DNA of 64,000 nt from JAXLRU01 sp046330935 (lineage in GTDB: Bacteria > Actinomycetota > Actinomycetes > Actinomycetales > Kineosporiaceae), in contig JAXLRU010000009.1 in the NCBI GenBank assembly GCA_046330935.1, positions 1 to 64,000 on the forward strand, in the 5' to 3' direction. The notes beneath the pieces were generated by a model. That model saw only the letters and a list, made by a program, of their open reading frames with translations. It had not been told where the DNA came from and ran no database searches. Below, in pieces: positions 7,980 through 16,656 of this stretch (its first letter is position 1; every line of letters begins with the position of its first letter). The translations under genes and the position numbers were made by a program.

Positions 7980-10235
7980 CGTGGAGACGTTCGCGGCCAG
8001 GATGTTGACGTGATGGTCCGACAGCACCCTCGTGACGTCGGACAGCAGGCGGCTGCGGTCGAGCGCCTCCACCTGGATCTGCACGAGGAACATGCTCGCC
8101 GCGGTCGGCGCCCACTCCACGTCGATCATGCGGTCGGGCTCGGCCTGGAGCTCGCTGAGGTTGCCGCAGTCAGCGCGGTGCACCGACACGCCGCTGCCGC
8201 GCGTCACGAACCCCACGATCGGATCCCCGGGCACGGGCGTGCAGCACCGGGCCAGCTTGACCCAGATGTCGTCGAGACCCCGGACCACGACGCCCGGGTC
8301 CCCCATGCGGGGCCGCTTGGCACGCGTCGGCGTGGTGGCCTCGGCGAGGTCCTCCTCGGCACCCTCCTCCCCGCCGAGGGACTGCACCAGGCGCTGGACG
8401 ACGTTGGCGGCCGCCACGTGGCCCTCGCCCACCGCGGCGTAGAGGGAGCTGACGTCGCCGTAGCGCATCTCCTGGGCCAGTGCCACGAGGGCCTCGTGCG
8501 ACATCAGGCGCTGGATCGGGAGGTGCTGCTTGCGCATCGCCTTGGCGATCGCGTCCTTGCCCGACTCGATGGCCTCCTCGCGCCGCCCCTTGGAGAACCA
8601 CTGCCGGATCTTGTTGCGTGCACGAGGGCTGCGCACGAACCCGAGCCAGTCGCGGGAGGGGCCCGCGCCGTCGGCCTTCGAGGTGAAGATCTCGACGACG
8701 TCGCCGTTCTCGAGCGGGCTCTCCAGCGGCACGAGGCGCCCGTTCACCCGCGCGCCCATGCAGCGGTGACCCACCTCGGTGTGCACGGCGTAGGCGAAGT
8801 CGACGGGCGTCGCCCCCGCCGGCAACGCCATCACGTCACCCTTGGGGGTGAAGACGTAGACCTCCTGCGCGTTGATCTCGAAGCGCAGGGAGTCGAGGAA
8901 CTCCCCCGGGTCCGCGGTCTCGCGCTGCCAGTCGAGCAGCTGGCGCAGCCAGGCCATGTCGCTGGCGTCGTCCTTGCCGGGCTCGACGGCGCCCTTCGCA
9001 CGGTTCGGGTCGTCCTTGTACTTCCAGTGGGCGGCGACGCCGTACTCCGCGCGGCGGTGCATCGCGTGGGTACGGATCTGGATCTCGACCGGTTTGCCCT
9101 CGGGACCGATCACCGTGGTGTGCAGCGACTGGTACATGTTGAACTTGGGCATGGCGATGTAGTCCTTGAACCGCCCCGGGACCGGGTTCCACCGCGCGTG
9201 CAGGGCGCCCAGCACGGCGTAGCAGTCCCGGACCGAGTCGACGAGGACGCGCACGCCCACCAGGTCGTAGATGTCGGCGAAGTCGCGGCCCCGCACGATC
9301 ATCTTCTGGTACACGGAGTAGTAGTGCTTCGGGCGCCCCGTGACCGTCGCCTTGATCTTGGCCGCGCGGAGGTCGGCGGTCACCACCTCGCGCACCTGCG
9401 CCAGGTAGTCCTCACGCGCCGGTGCACGCTCGGCCACGAGGCGCACGATCTCGTCGTACACCTTGGGGTACAGGGTGGCGAAGGAGAGGTCCTCGAGTTC
9501 CCACTTGATCGTGTTCATGCCCAGGCGGTGGGCGAGCGGCGCGTAGATCTCGAGGGTCTCGCGCGCCTTGCGCTCTGCGGACGCCTGCGGGACGTAGCGC
9601 CACGTGCGGGCGTTGTGCAGCCGGTCGGCGAGCTTGATCACCAGGACGCGGATGTCGCGCGACATCGCCACGACCATCTTGCGCACGGTCTCGGCCTGGG
9701 CCGCATCGCCGTAGGTGACCTTGTCGAGCTTGGTCACCCCGTCGACGAGCATGGCGATCTCCTCGCCGAACTCTCGACGCAACTGCTCCAGGCTGTAGTC
9801 GGTGTCCTCGACCGTGTCGTGCAGCAGCGCGGCGGCGAGGGTGGCGGGGGTCATGCCCAGCTCGGCCAGGATCGCCGAGACCGCCACCGGGTGCGTGATG
9901 TACGGGTCCCCGCTGCGGCGCTTCTGGCCCGAGTGCGCGCGGGAGGCCACCTCGAAGGCGCGCTCGACGATTCCGAGATCGGCCTTGGGGTGGGTGGTCC
10001 GCAGCGTGCGGAGCAGGGGCTCCAACAGCGGGGACGTCGTCGCCGTGCGGCCCGTCCCCAGCCGCGCGATGCGCGAGAGCACCCGGGTCGGGACGGGCAT
10101 GACGTCGGGACCGGCAGGACGCGCGGGGCGCGTGCCCGCCGAAGGGGCCGGGCGCGCCTCGTCGGGCGAGGCCTCCGATGCCGGCGACGACGCCGTGCGG
10201 AGGTCACCCACCGTGGGGACCGCGTCCTCGGACAT
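7830..10235 (-). CDS. relA: bifunctional (p)ppGpp synthetase/hydrolase
   Basis: An 801-residue Rel enzyme of the long RSH type that makes and degrades the stringent-response alarmone (p)ppGpp. After about 70 disordered residues comes the HD hydrolase with intact His139-Asp140 and Glu143-Asp144 (LLHDTVED). The synthetase domain follows (GVRVLVDSVRDCYAVLG; RFKDYIAMPKFNMYQSLH), carrying the RFKD signature of bifunctional enzymes. After it come a TGS domain (VYVFTPKGDVMALPAG), a zinc-finger segment with ARCCTPVPGD, and a C-terminal ACT domain. Both catalytic domains look complete. A TAGACT at 10329-10334 on the minus strand could be its -10 box. The 3' end overlaps the AbiEi-like gene. Confidence 0.97.
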   Translation of the reverse strand: MSEDAVPTVGDLRTASSPASEASPDEARPAPSAGTRPARPAGPDVMPVPTRVLSRIARLGTGRTATTSPLLEPLLRTLRTTHPKADLGIVERAFEVASRAHSGQKRRSGDPYITHPVAVSAILAELGMTPATLAAALLHDTVEDTDYSLEQLRREFGEEIAMLVDGVTKLDKVTYGDAAQAETVRKMVVAMSRDIRVLVIKLADRLHNARTWRYVPQASAERKARETLEIYAPLAHRLGMNTIKWELEDLSFATLYPKVYDEIVRLVAERAPAREDYLAQVREVVTADLRAAKIKATVTGRPKHYYSVYQKMIVRGRDFADIYDLVGVRVLVDSVRDCYAVLGALHARWNPVPGRFKDYIAMPKFNMYQSLHTTVIGPEGKPVEIQIRTHAMHRRAEYGVAAHWKYKDDPNRAKGAVEPGKDDASDMAWLRQLLDWQRETADPGEFLDSLRFEINAQEVYVFTPKGDVMALPAGATPVDFAYAVHTEVGHRCMGARVNGRLVPLESPLENGDVVEIFTSKADGAGPSRDWLGFVRSPRARNKIRQWFSKGRREEAIESGKDAIAKAMRKQHLPIQRLMSHEALVALAQEMRYGDVSSLYAAVGEGHVAAANVVQRLVQSLGGEEGAEEDLAEATTPTRAKRPRMGDPGVVVRGLDDIWVKLARCCTPVPGDPIVGFVTRGSGVSVHRADCGNLSELQAEPDRMIDVEWAPTAASMFLVQIQVEALDRSRLLSDVTRVLSDHHVNILAANVSTSRDRVALSRFTFEMADPTHLDNVIAAVRRVEGVFDAYRVTGNRMDPHHL

Positions 10236-10432
10236 CCGCCTCCCTCACCGGTTCCCGGACTGCGCCGGCAACCCTGCTCCGATGCCGTGCAGGCGACCCG
10301 GGGGGACAGCAGCACAGCAGGTCACAGAAGTCTATGCGGGGCGGCCCTATTCCCGCCTCAGGGACCCACCCTTCGGCGCAGCCGTCGGTGATGGTCCGAG
10401 TCGTCCGGTTCCGCTCGGGCCCGACGCCGTGA

Positions 10433-10960
10433 CTAGACCTGCAGGAGCGATCGCACACTGCGACCGGCGAGGCGTTCCCGCCCGCCGAGCTCGGCCAGTT
10501 CGATCAGCACGACCAGCTCCACGACGACGGCGCCGAGGCGCTCCAACAGGTCGATCGCCGCGGCGGCGGTGCCGCCCGTGGCGAGGACGTCGTCGACGAC
10601 GAGCACGCGCTGACCGGGGCGGACGGCGTCCTCGTGCACCTCGATCTCGGCCTCCCCGTACTCCAGCGCGTACGTGGCCGACAGCGTGCGCCACGGGAGC
10701 TTGCCCGCCTTGCGCACCGGCACGAAGCCAGCGCCCAGGGCGGTCGCCACCGGGGCTGCGAGGATGAAACCGCGCGCCTCGATGCCGACCACGAGGTCGA
10801 CACCCCCCGCCTCGCCGACACCCCCGGCCAGCGCCGCGACGGTGCGCGCGAGCCCGTCGGCGTCGGCCAGCAGGGGGGTGATGTCCTTGAACAGGATCCC
10901 CGGCTTGGGGTAGTCGGCGACGTCGCGGATGAGGTGGGCGGCGGCACCGAGGGCCGTCAC
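10433..10960 (-). CDS. apt: adenine phosphoribosyltransferase
   Basis: Purine salvage enzyme that converts adenine and PRPP to AMP. The product is about 175 residues. The PRPP-binding motif is VLVVDDVLATGGTA. The N-terminal signature IRDVADYPKPGILFKDITPLL and the flexible-loop region around RKAGKLPW are clear. I use the GTG at 10960, which leaves about ten residues before IRDVADYP as in homologues. Another GTG at 10981 would add seven residues; neither has a good ribosome binding site. It lies downstream of secF but is separated from it by a strong hairpin, and precedes rel as in other actinobacteria. Confidence 0.93.
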   Translation of the reverse strand: MTALGAAAHLIRDVADYPKPGILFKDITPLLADADGLARTVAALAGGVGEAGGVDLVVGIEARGFILAAPVATALGAGFVPVRKAGKLPWRTLSATYALEYGEAEIEVHEDAVRPGQRVLVVDDVLATGGTAAAAIDLLERLGAVVVELVVLIELAELGGRERLAGRSVRSLLQV

Positions 10961-10992
10961 GCCGTCTTCGGGGGCGGGCACCGCCCAAGCAT

Positions 10993-11037
10993 CGCAGCCG
11001 GTGCCTCCCGAACTGACATCGGGAGGCACCGGCTGCG
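10993..11037 (-). terminator. terminator hairpin between secF and apt
   Basis: A perfect 19-bp stem (left arm 10993-11011, right arm 11019-11037) around a 7-nt loop ACTGACA, 12 nt after the secF stop. It should end or attenuate the yajC-secDF transcript before apt. No T-tract is seen. Confidence 0.75.
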
Positions 11038-11049
11038 GCACGTGCGTGC

Positions 11050-12171
11050 TCAGCGCTTGCGCGCGCCTCGCTTGGGCTGGACCCGCTGCGGGCTCCCCGG
11101 GCGGACCGGGGTGCCGACCGCGACGGCCGCCGGTTCGGCGGTCACCGCGTCGTCGATGGGGCTGTCCTCGCCCTCGACCCCGGTCTCCTTGGCCGCCGTG
11201 GCCCGGCGCCGCCGGACCCGCTCCGCCTGGGTCAGCAGGGCGGGCTCGCTGCCCCGCAGCGTCGCGAGCAGCGGCGTCGCGATGAAGATGGACGAGTACG
11301 TGCCGACCGCGATACCCACGAACAGGGCCAGCGAGAGGTCCTTCAGCGTTCCCGCGCCGAGCAGCAGCGAGCCGATGAACAGGATGGCCGCGACCGGCAG
11401 CAGCGCGACGACCGAGGTGTTGATCGAGCGCACCAGGGTCTGGTTGACCGAGAGGTTCGCCGCCTCGGCGTAGGTGTAGCGGGTCGAAGTGGTGATGTGC
11501 TCGGTGTTCTCGCGCACCTTGTCGAACACGACGACGGTGTCGTAGAGCGAGTAACCGAGGATCGTGAGGAAGCCGATCACGGTCGCCGGGGTGACCTCGA
11601 ACCCGACGATCGCGTAGATCCCGACGGTGAGCACCAGGTCGTGCAGCAGCGCCACGAGCGCCGACAGCGCCATCTTCCAGGTGCGGAAGTACAGGGCGAT
11701 GACGAGCGCCACGAGGACCAGGAAGATGATCAGGGCGCGCAGCGCCTTGCCGCTGACGTCCTTGCCCCAACTGGGCCCGACGAACGAGCTGGCGATGTCG
11801 TCGGGTGCCACGTCGTAGGCGTCGGCGAGGGCCGCCACGACCTTGTTCTGCACGTCGTCGCTGGGCAGCGTGGCGGTGGTCACGCGGACCTTGTCGCCGT
11901 TGATGACGGTGACCCGCGGCTCGACGCCGCTGATCACGCTGTTGACGGCCTCTTCACCCTTGAGCGTGCTCGGGTCCTTGACGCCGACGATCTGGAAGTC
12001 GGCGCCGCCCTTGAACTCGACGCCCAGCTCCAGGCCGCGCACCACGAGGCCCAGCGAGGCGATCGCCACCGCGGCGGCGGCGATGAGGTACCACAGCTTG
12101 CGGCGGCCGACGAAGTCGAAGGAGCGGCGACCGCTGTAGAGGTCGTTGCCGAACTCGGCGAAGCTGAACAT
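11050..12171 (-). CDS. secF: protein translocase subunit SecF
   Basis: A 373-residue integral membrane protein that works with SecD at SecYEG, using the proton gradient to complete protein export. It has one N-terminal membrane helix (about 28-48, after RRKLW), a periplasmic P4 domain and five further helices. The SecF signature GYSLYDTVVVFDKVREN lies in the fourth/fifth helix region, and a basic cytoplasmic tail ends the protein. The ATG overlaps the secD stop by one nucleotide (ATGA), giving translational coupling. A strong hairpin follows the gene. Confidence 0.97.
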   Translation of the reverse strand: MFSFAEFGNDLYSGRRSFDFVGRRKLWYLIAAAAVAIASLGLVVRGLELGVEFKGGADFQIVGVKDPSTLKGEEAVNSVISGVEPRVTVINGDKVRVTTATLPSDDVQNKVVAALADAYDVAPDDIASSFVGPSWGKDVSGKALRALIIFLVLVALVIALYFRTWKMALSALVALLHDLVLTVGIYAIVGFEVTPATVIGFLTILGYSLYDTVVVFDKVRENTEHITTSTRYTYAEAANLSVNQTLVRSINTSVVALLPVAAILFIGSLLLGAGTLKDLSLALFVGIAVGTYSSIFIATPLLATLRGSEPALLTQAERVRRRRATAAKETGVEGEDSPIDDAVTAEPAAVAVGTPVRPGSPQRVQPKRGARKR

Positions 12172-14192
12172 CAGCGGTCCTTCCCAGTGCCCGCAGTCTC
12201 GGCGGACCGGTCTGCATCGTCGGTGGAGTCCTGAACGCCCTTGGCAGCCCTGCGCTCGGCAGCCCGGCGCTGGGCCAGGGTCTGGCCCGTCCCCGAGCCC
12301 GCGGGCGCGGGCGCGGTGCGGACACGGCCGCGACCGGCATAGGACACTGCGCGCCCGAGGTGCTTGGCGTCGAAGCCCGACAGCTTGTGGCCGCCGCCGA
12401 AGAACCTGGTGCGGGCCAGCAGCGTCACGACGGGCTTGGTGAAGAGGAACACCACGACGACGTCGACGATCGTGGTGAGCCCCAGCGTGAACGCGAAGCC
12501 CCGGACGCCGCCGACGGCGAGCAGGTAGAGCACCGCCGCCGCGAGGAAGTTGACGGCGTCGGAGGCGAGGATGGTCCGCCGGGCACGCTGCCAGGCGACC
12601 TCGACCGCCGTCCGCAGCGGCTTCCCGTCGCGCACCTCGTCCCGGATGCGTTCGAAGTAGACGATGAACGAGTCGGCGGTGACACCGATCGACACGATCA
12701 TGCCGGCGACGCCCGGGAGCGTGAGCCGGTACCCCTGGCGCCAGCCGAGGATGGTCACCAGCCCGTAGGTGATGACACCCACGACGACGAGGCTCGCGAC
12801 GGTGACGAACCCGAGGGCCCGGTACTGGAACAGCGAGTAGACGACGACGAGCGCCAGGCCGATCAGACCGGCGAGCAGGCCCCGCTGGAGCTGCTCCTTG
12901 CCGAGCAGCGCCGAGACCGTCTCGGTCGTCTTGACCTCGAAGGACACGGGCAGGGCGCCGAACTTGATCTGCTGGGCCAGCTCCTGGGCCTCGCGCTGGG
13001 TGAACGTGCCGGTGATCTGCGCCTCACCGCCGCCGATCCGCTCGTTCGTGCCCGGGGCCGAGATGACCAGGCCGTCGAGGACGATCGCGAACCGGTTCCG
13101 CGTGACGTTGTTCGTGCCGTAGCTGACCAGGCGCTCGGTGATCTCGGCGAACTTCTTCGTGCCCTCGGAGGTGAACTTCAGCCGCACCTCCCACCGGCCG
13201 GTGGTCGCCCCCTGCGGGTTGACCTCCTGACCCCAGGACGCGTCGGCGATCGCGTTGCCGTCGAGCTCGCTCGGGCCGAGCAGGTACTTCTCGCCGCCCT
13301 TGCTGAGGTCGCGGTCGCAGGCCACCACGGGCTGACCCTTGGGAGGAGTGAAGCCCCCCGCGGCGATCTTGTCGGTCGTGCAGTCGAGGGTGTTGTAGCG
13401 CTCGTACAGCGGCCGCGTGATCTGGTTCATGTCGGAGGCGTCGCTGGGGGTGCCCGTGAACGTCTCGGGCAGGTTCGGCGTCTGCTCCACGGCCGCCGAG
13501 GCGGCGCCCGTCGGCGTTCCGGCGGCGCTCGGCGTGCCGGCCGCGCTCGGCGTGCCGGCCGCGCTCGGCGTGCCGGCCGCGCTCGGCGTCGGCGAGGCCG
13601 TGGCGGCCTTCTGCGGGTTGAGGGCGCGCTGGACGGCCTTCGGCAGCGCCATCCCGTTGTTGCTGGCCGACGCCGAGGGCGAGGAGCCCTTCAGCGTGGC
13701 CGACACGGAGGCCGACGGGGACGGCGACGGCTTCGCGGAGCCGCTGGGCGTGGCGGTGGAGGTGCCCGAAGGCGTCGGCTGCACCCGCGGCGCGACCGGC
13801 TCGGCGAGCAGCACCGGGCGGAACTGCATCTGCGACGAGGCCTTCACCCGGTCGACGATGGCCTTGTCGACCTTGCCGGGGATCGCGACGACGATGTTGC
13901 GCCCACCCTGCGTGGTCACCTCCGCCTCGGACGTGCCCGAGGCGTCGACCCGCTGGCGGATGATCTCGACAGCCTGGCGGAGCTGCTGCTCCGAGGGCTG
14001 CGCGCTGGTCCCGTCGGCACGCGGCTCGAGGATGATCTGGTAGCCACCCTCGAGGTCGAGGCCGAGCTTGGGGTGGAGGAGACCATCGGACCACTGCGCG
14101 CTGGCGAGGATTCCGCCGAACAGCAGGACCATGATGACGCCCAGCGAGGCCAGGTGCCGGCCCGGCCTGGACGTGGTTACGGATCGTGCCAC
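12171..14192 (-). CDS. secD: protein translocase subunit SecD
   Basis: A 673-residue partner of SecF. The N-terminal helix (about 15-35) is followed by the P1 domain starting at LGLDLEGGYQI. A long low-complexity Ala/Ser/Thr/Pro insert (about residues 135-250) contains a hexapeptide TPSAAG repeated five times. The conserved C-terminal membrane domain has the SecD signature SIGVTADSFIVYFERIRDE. The insert makes the protein longer than standard SecD and is typical in style, not in sequence, of actinobacterial SecD. The start is a GTG; the upstream in-frame region belongs to the yajC tail and spacer. It ends in an ATGA overlap with secF. Confidence 0.95.
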   Translation of the reverse strand: MARSVTTSRPGRHLASLGVIMVLLFGGILASAQWSDGLLHPKLGLDLEGGYQIILEPRADGTSAQPSEQQLRQAVEIIRQRVDASGTSEAEVTTQGGRNIVVAIPGKVDKAIVDRVKASSQMQFRPVLLAEPVAPRVQPTPSGTSTATPSGSAKPSPSPSASVSATLKGSSPSASASNNGMALPKAVQRALNPQKAATASPTPSAAGTPSAAGTPSAAGTPSAAGTPTGAASAAVEQTPNLPETFTGTPSDASDMNQITRPLYERYNTLDCTTDKIAAGGFTPPKGQPVVACDRDLSKGGEKYLLGPSELDGNAIADASWGQEVNPQGATTGRWEVRLKFTSEGTKKFAEITERLVSYGTNNVTRNRFAIVLDGLVISAPGTNERIGGGEAQITGTFTQREAQELAQQIKFGALPVSFEVKTTETVSALLGKEQLQRGLLAGLIGLALVVVYSLFQYRALGFVTVASLVVVGVITYGLVTILGWRQGYRLTLPGVAGMIVSIGVTADSFIVYFERIRDEVRDGKPLRTAVEVAWQRARRTILASDAVNFLAAAVLYLLAVGGVRGFAFTLGLTTIVDVVVVFLFTKPVVTLLARTRFFGGGHKLSGFDAKHLGRAVSYAGRGRVRTAPAPAGSGTGQTLAQRRAAERRAAKGVQDSTDDADRSAETAGTGKDR
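13513..13584 (-). repeat. 18-bp tandem repeat inside secD
   Basis: Four consecutive 18-bp units (one variant, then three identical GGCGTGCCGGCCGCGCTC as read on the plus strand) plus a partial fifth. Each unit encodes one TPSAAG hexapeptide of the SecD periplasmic insert, so the copy number can change without a frameshift. Confidence 0.9.
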
Positions 14193-14278
14193 GGGTGGTG
14201 TCTCTCTTCGTCGGACGGGGATGACCCGGTCATCCCCGGGAACCGGGTGGGGCGGCGCGTGTGGCCAGCGGCGCTGGC

Positions 14279-14647
14279 TCAGGGACGCGGCGACCCCACG
14301 CCCGGCGGATCGGGATCTGCGGCCGGCTCGGTGTCGGCCCGGACGGTGTCGGCGACCGGCGGCGCCGCCGCGGCCGGCTCCGGTGGGTGCTCGCTGCCCA
14401 GCGCCCGGACGATCGCCCGCCTGTCCCAGCGGGTCACGACCCCTGGAGCGACGAGCAGATCGGCGGTCTCCTCGCCGAGCTCGGTGATGACGCCGTGCAG
14501 CCCGCTGGAGGTCATGACGCGCTGGCCCACCGCGAGGGAGGCGCTGACGGCCGCCACCTCGCGCTGCTGACGCCTGGCGCGCGAGGACAGCCAGAAGAGC
14601 ATCAGCAGGGGCAGCGCGAGGATGAGCAGCGGAGCGATGCGATCCAC
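14279..14647 (-). CDS. yajC: preprotein translocase subunit YajC
   Basis: A 122-residue small accessory subunit of the SecDF complex. It has one N-terminal membrane helix (APLLILALPLLMLFWL), then a basic stretch (SSRARRQQREV), the conserved GQRVMTSSGLHGVI beta domain and a Pro/Ala-rich acidic tail. The GTG start is chosen because GGGAGG precedes it by 8 nt; the longer frame lacks any YajC-like N-terminal sequence. First gene of yajC-secD-secF, 86 nt from secD, with a good promoter upstream at 14761-14788. Confidence 0.94.
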   Translation of the reverse strand: MDRIAPLLILALPLLMLFWLSSRARRQQREVAAVSASLAVGQRVMTSSGLHGVITELGEETADLLVAPGVVTRWDRRAIVRALGSEHPPEPAAAAPPVADTVRADTEPAADPDPPGVGSPRP

Positions 14648-14760
14648 GCCCACGACCTCCCTTGCACCGGACACATGACAGACCACAGCGCGGCGGGGCC
14701 GTGGCGTCCTTGCACACGTTCGGCCACCGACCCGGCACGGGTTCCGCATGGCCGACGGCG

Positions 14761-14788
14761 AGTCTAGGCCGTCGTCGTCCGCGGACAA
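14761..14788 (-). promoter_or_regulatory. promoter of yajC-secD-secF
   Basis: On the minus strand TTGTCC (14788-14783), a 16-bp spacer and TAGACT (14766-14761), about 114 nt before the yajC start. It is the best sigma-70-like promoter in this part of the window. It lies in the 240-bp interval between ruvB and yajC, which otherwise holds nothing I can recognise. Confidence 0.55.
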
Positions 14789-14887
14789 AGAAGCCCTCAC
14801 CGCCTGGTCACCCAGGGTAGCCCTCGGTCGCTTCCCCCGTGTCGGCGCTTCCGAGATGTCCCTTGAGCGCCGCCGGACGGCATCGTC

Positions 14888-15976
14888 TCACGCCTGCTGG
14901 GCGTCCCCGTCCAGGGGCAACGGCAACGTGGCGTGTCCGAGGGCCGCGGCGGGCACGGGCATGCCGAGGTGCCGGTAGGCGTCGGCCGTCGCCATCCGCC
15001 CGCGGGGGGTCCGCACGATCAGCCCTTCGCGGACGAGGAACGGCTCGGCGACGGTCTCCACCGTCTCCGACTCCTCCCCGACCATCACGGCGAGAGTCGA
15101 CAGGCCCACCGGCCCCCCGCCGAAGCGGCGGCACAGCGCTTCGAGGACCTCGCGGTCCAGCCGGTCCAACCCCAGCTCGTCGACCGCGTACACGCGCAGC
15201 GCCTCGCGGGCCGCGGTGCGGTCCAGCACGCCGTCCCCGCGCACCTGCGCCCAGTCGCGCACCCGCCGCAGCAGCCGGTTGGCGATCCGGGGCGTGCCGC
15301 GCGAGCGCCGGGCGATCTCGGAGGCGGCCGCGGGTTCGAGCGGGACGTCGAGGAGGGCGGCGGAGCGGACGAGCACCTGCTCCAGCTCCTGTGCGGAGTA
15401 GAAGTCGAGGTGCCCGGTGAACCCGAACCGGTCGCGCAGCGGTCCCGGCAGCATGCCGGCCCGCGTGGTGGCCCCCACGAGGGTGAAGGGCGGCAGGTCG
15501 AGCGGGATCGCCGTCGCACCGGGCCCCTTGCCCACGATGATGTCGACGCGGAAGTCCTCCATCGCGACGTACAGCATCTCCTCCGCCGGGCGCGCCATGC
15601 GGTGGATCTCGTCGAGGAACAGGACCTCCCCCTCCTCCAACGAGGACAGGACGGCGGCCAGATCGCCCGCGTGCTGGATGGCGGGACCGCTGGTCAAGCG
15701 CAGCGGCACCTCGAGCTCCGCGGCGACGATCATCGCCAGGGTGGTCTTGCCGAGGCCGGGGGGGCCGGACAGGAGGATGTGGTCGGGGGTGTGCCGCCGG
15801 TGCCTGGCGGCCTCCAGCACGAGGGACAGCTGGTCGCGCAGGACCGGTTGGCCCACGAACTCGGCGAGCCGCTTCGGCCGCAGGGCCGTCTCGGCGGCAC
15901 GCTCCTCGGCGTCGGCGTCCACCCGCAGGATCGCGGGGGCGTCGAGGTTCCGCTCGGGCAGCTCTCCCCCGCTCAC
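14888..15976 (-). CDS. ruvB: Holliday junction branch migration ATPase RuvB
   Basis: A 362-residue AAA+ motor that drives branch migration with RuvA. It has Walker A SGPPGLGKTTLA, Walker B LFLDEIHRM, sensor/arginine-finger segment GATTRAGMLPGPLRDRFG and the C-terminal winged-helix domain (GGGPVGLSTLAVMVGEE). The GTG start overlaps the ruvA stop (GTGA), so ruvA and ruvB are translationally coupled. Length is normal. The downstream 240 bp to yajC carry the yajC promoter. Confidence 0.97.
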   Translation of the reverse strand: MSGGELPERNLDAPAILRVDADAEERAAETALRPKRLAEFVGQPVLRDQLSLVLEAARHRRHTPDHILLSGPPGLGKTTLAMIVAAELEVPLRLTSGPAIQHAGDLAAVLSSLEEGEVLFLDEIHRMARPAEEMLYVAMEDFRVDIIVGKGPGATAIPLDLPPFTLVGATTRAGMLPGPLRDRFGFTGHLDFYSAQELEQVLVRSAALLDVPLEPAAASEIARRSRGTPRIANRLLRRVRDWAQVRGDGVLDRTAAREALRVYAVDELGLDRLDREVLEALCRRFGGGPVGLSTLAVMVGEESETVETVAEPFLVREGLIVRTPRGRMATADAYRHLGMPVPAAALGHATLPLPLDGDAQQA

Positions 15977-16593
15977 GCGCTGCCGCCCAGGTGTCGCAGG
16001 GCCGCCCTCAGCACCGCGGCCACCGGCGGTGCCGGCTCGCCCTCGGCGCGGCCCGCGAGCACCGCGCCCACGGCGTCGCCCGCCTGCTTCGCCGACCAGC
16101 CCAGGCCGACGAGCGCCTCGACGACCTGCGGCATGGCCTCCTCCGCCTCGGCCGACGGAGCGGGCGCGTCGGGCGACCCGAGGCCCTGCACGGGGGCGCC
16201 GAGCTTGTCGCCCAGTTCGAGGGCGAGCCGCTGAGCCCCCTTGCGCCCGATGCCGGGCACCTTCATCAGTGCGGTGAGGTCGGCCGCGGCGACCGCGCGC
16301 CGCAGGCCGTCGGGGCTGTGCACGGCGAGCATCGCCAGCGCCAGCCGCGGACCGACGCCGGTGACGGTCTGCAGCGTCTCGAAGGTGTCGCGCCCGTCGG
16401 CGTCGGCGAACCCGAACAGCGTCAGCGAGTCCTCGCGGACCACCAGGCTCGTGTGCAGAGCCGCCTCGTGCCCGGGGCGGAGGTCGGCGAGGACGTCGGG
16501 GGTCGTGAGGACGCGCATGCCGACCCCGCCCACCTCCACCACCACGGAGTCCAGGCGCACCGCCATGACGATGCCTCGCACGGACGCGATCAC
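15973..16593 (-). CDS. ruvA: Holliday junction DNA-binding protein RuvA
   Basis: A 206-residue tetrameric DNA-binding subunit that positions Holliday junctions for RuvB. The N-terminal OB-fold begins with the family sequence IASVRGIV. Two helix-hairpin-helix motifs follow (TVTGVGPRLALAML and MKVPGIGRKGAQRLALEL), with a flexible linker and a C-terminal RuvB-binding domain (EALVGLGWSAKQA). I choose the GTG directly before IASVRG, with AAGGGG 6 nt upstream; an in-frame codon six residues earlier is less likely. A degenerate SOS-like box lies about 40 nt upstream, between ruvC and ruvA. Confidence 0.96.
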   Translation of the reverse strand: MIASVRGIVMAVRLDSVVVEVGGVGMRVLTTPDVLADLRPGHEAALHTSLVVREDSLTLFGFADADGRDTFETLQTVTGVGPRLALAMLAVHSPDGLRRAVAAADLTALMKVPGIGRKGAQRLALELGDKLGAPVQGLGSPDAPAPSAEAEEAMPQVVEALVGLGWSAKQAGDAVGAVLAGRAEGEPAPPVAAVLRAALRHLGGSA

Positions 16594-16632
16594 GCGCCAC
16601 CCCTTCACCACGGCGCCCGACGGGCGGCAGAT

Positions 16633-16648
16633 CCGAACGTGTGTACGA
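16633..16648 (-). promoter_or_regulatory. possible degenerate LexA box upstream of ruvA
   Basis: CCGAAC-GTGT-GTACGA matches the TCGAAC-N4-GTTCGA consensus at 10 of 12 positions. It sits between the ruvC stop and the ruvA start. ruv genes are LexA targets in mycobacteria, where the known box is upstream of ruvC. Both deviations fall in the half-sites, so this is tentative. Confidence 0.4.
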
Positions 16649-16656
16649 ACGCCAGG

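Noticed and set aside
8010..10391. A 793-codon open frame opposite rel
   Set aside because: Antisense of a well-supported Rel protein; composition is His/Arg/Val-rich noise.
13513..13584. CRISPR-like short repeats
   Set aside because: Units are contiguous with no spacers and encode an in-frame hexapeptide repeat in SecD.
12360..14570. A 736-codon open frame opposite secD
   Set aside because: Shadow frame; the repeats it shows are the reverse reading of the SecD TPSAAG repeat.
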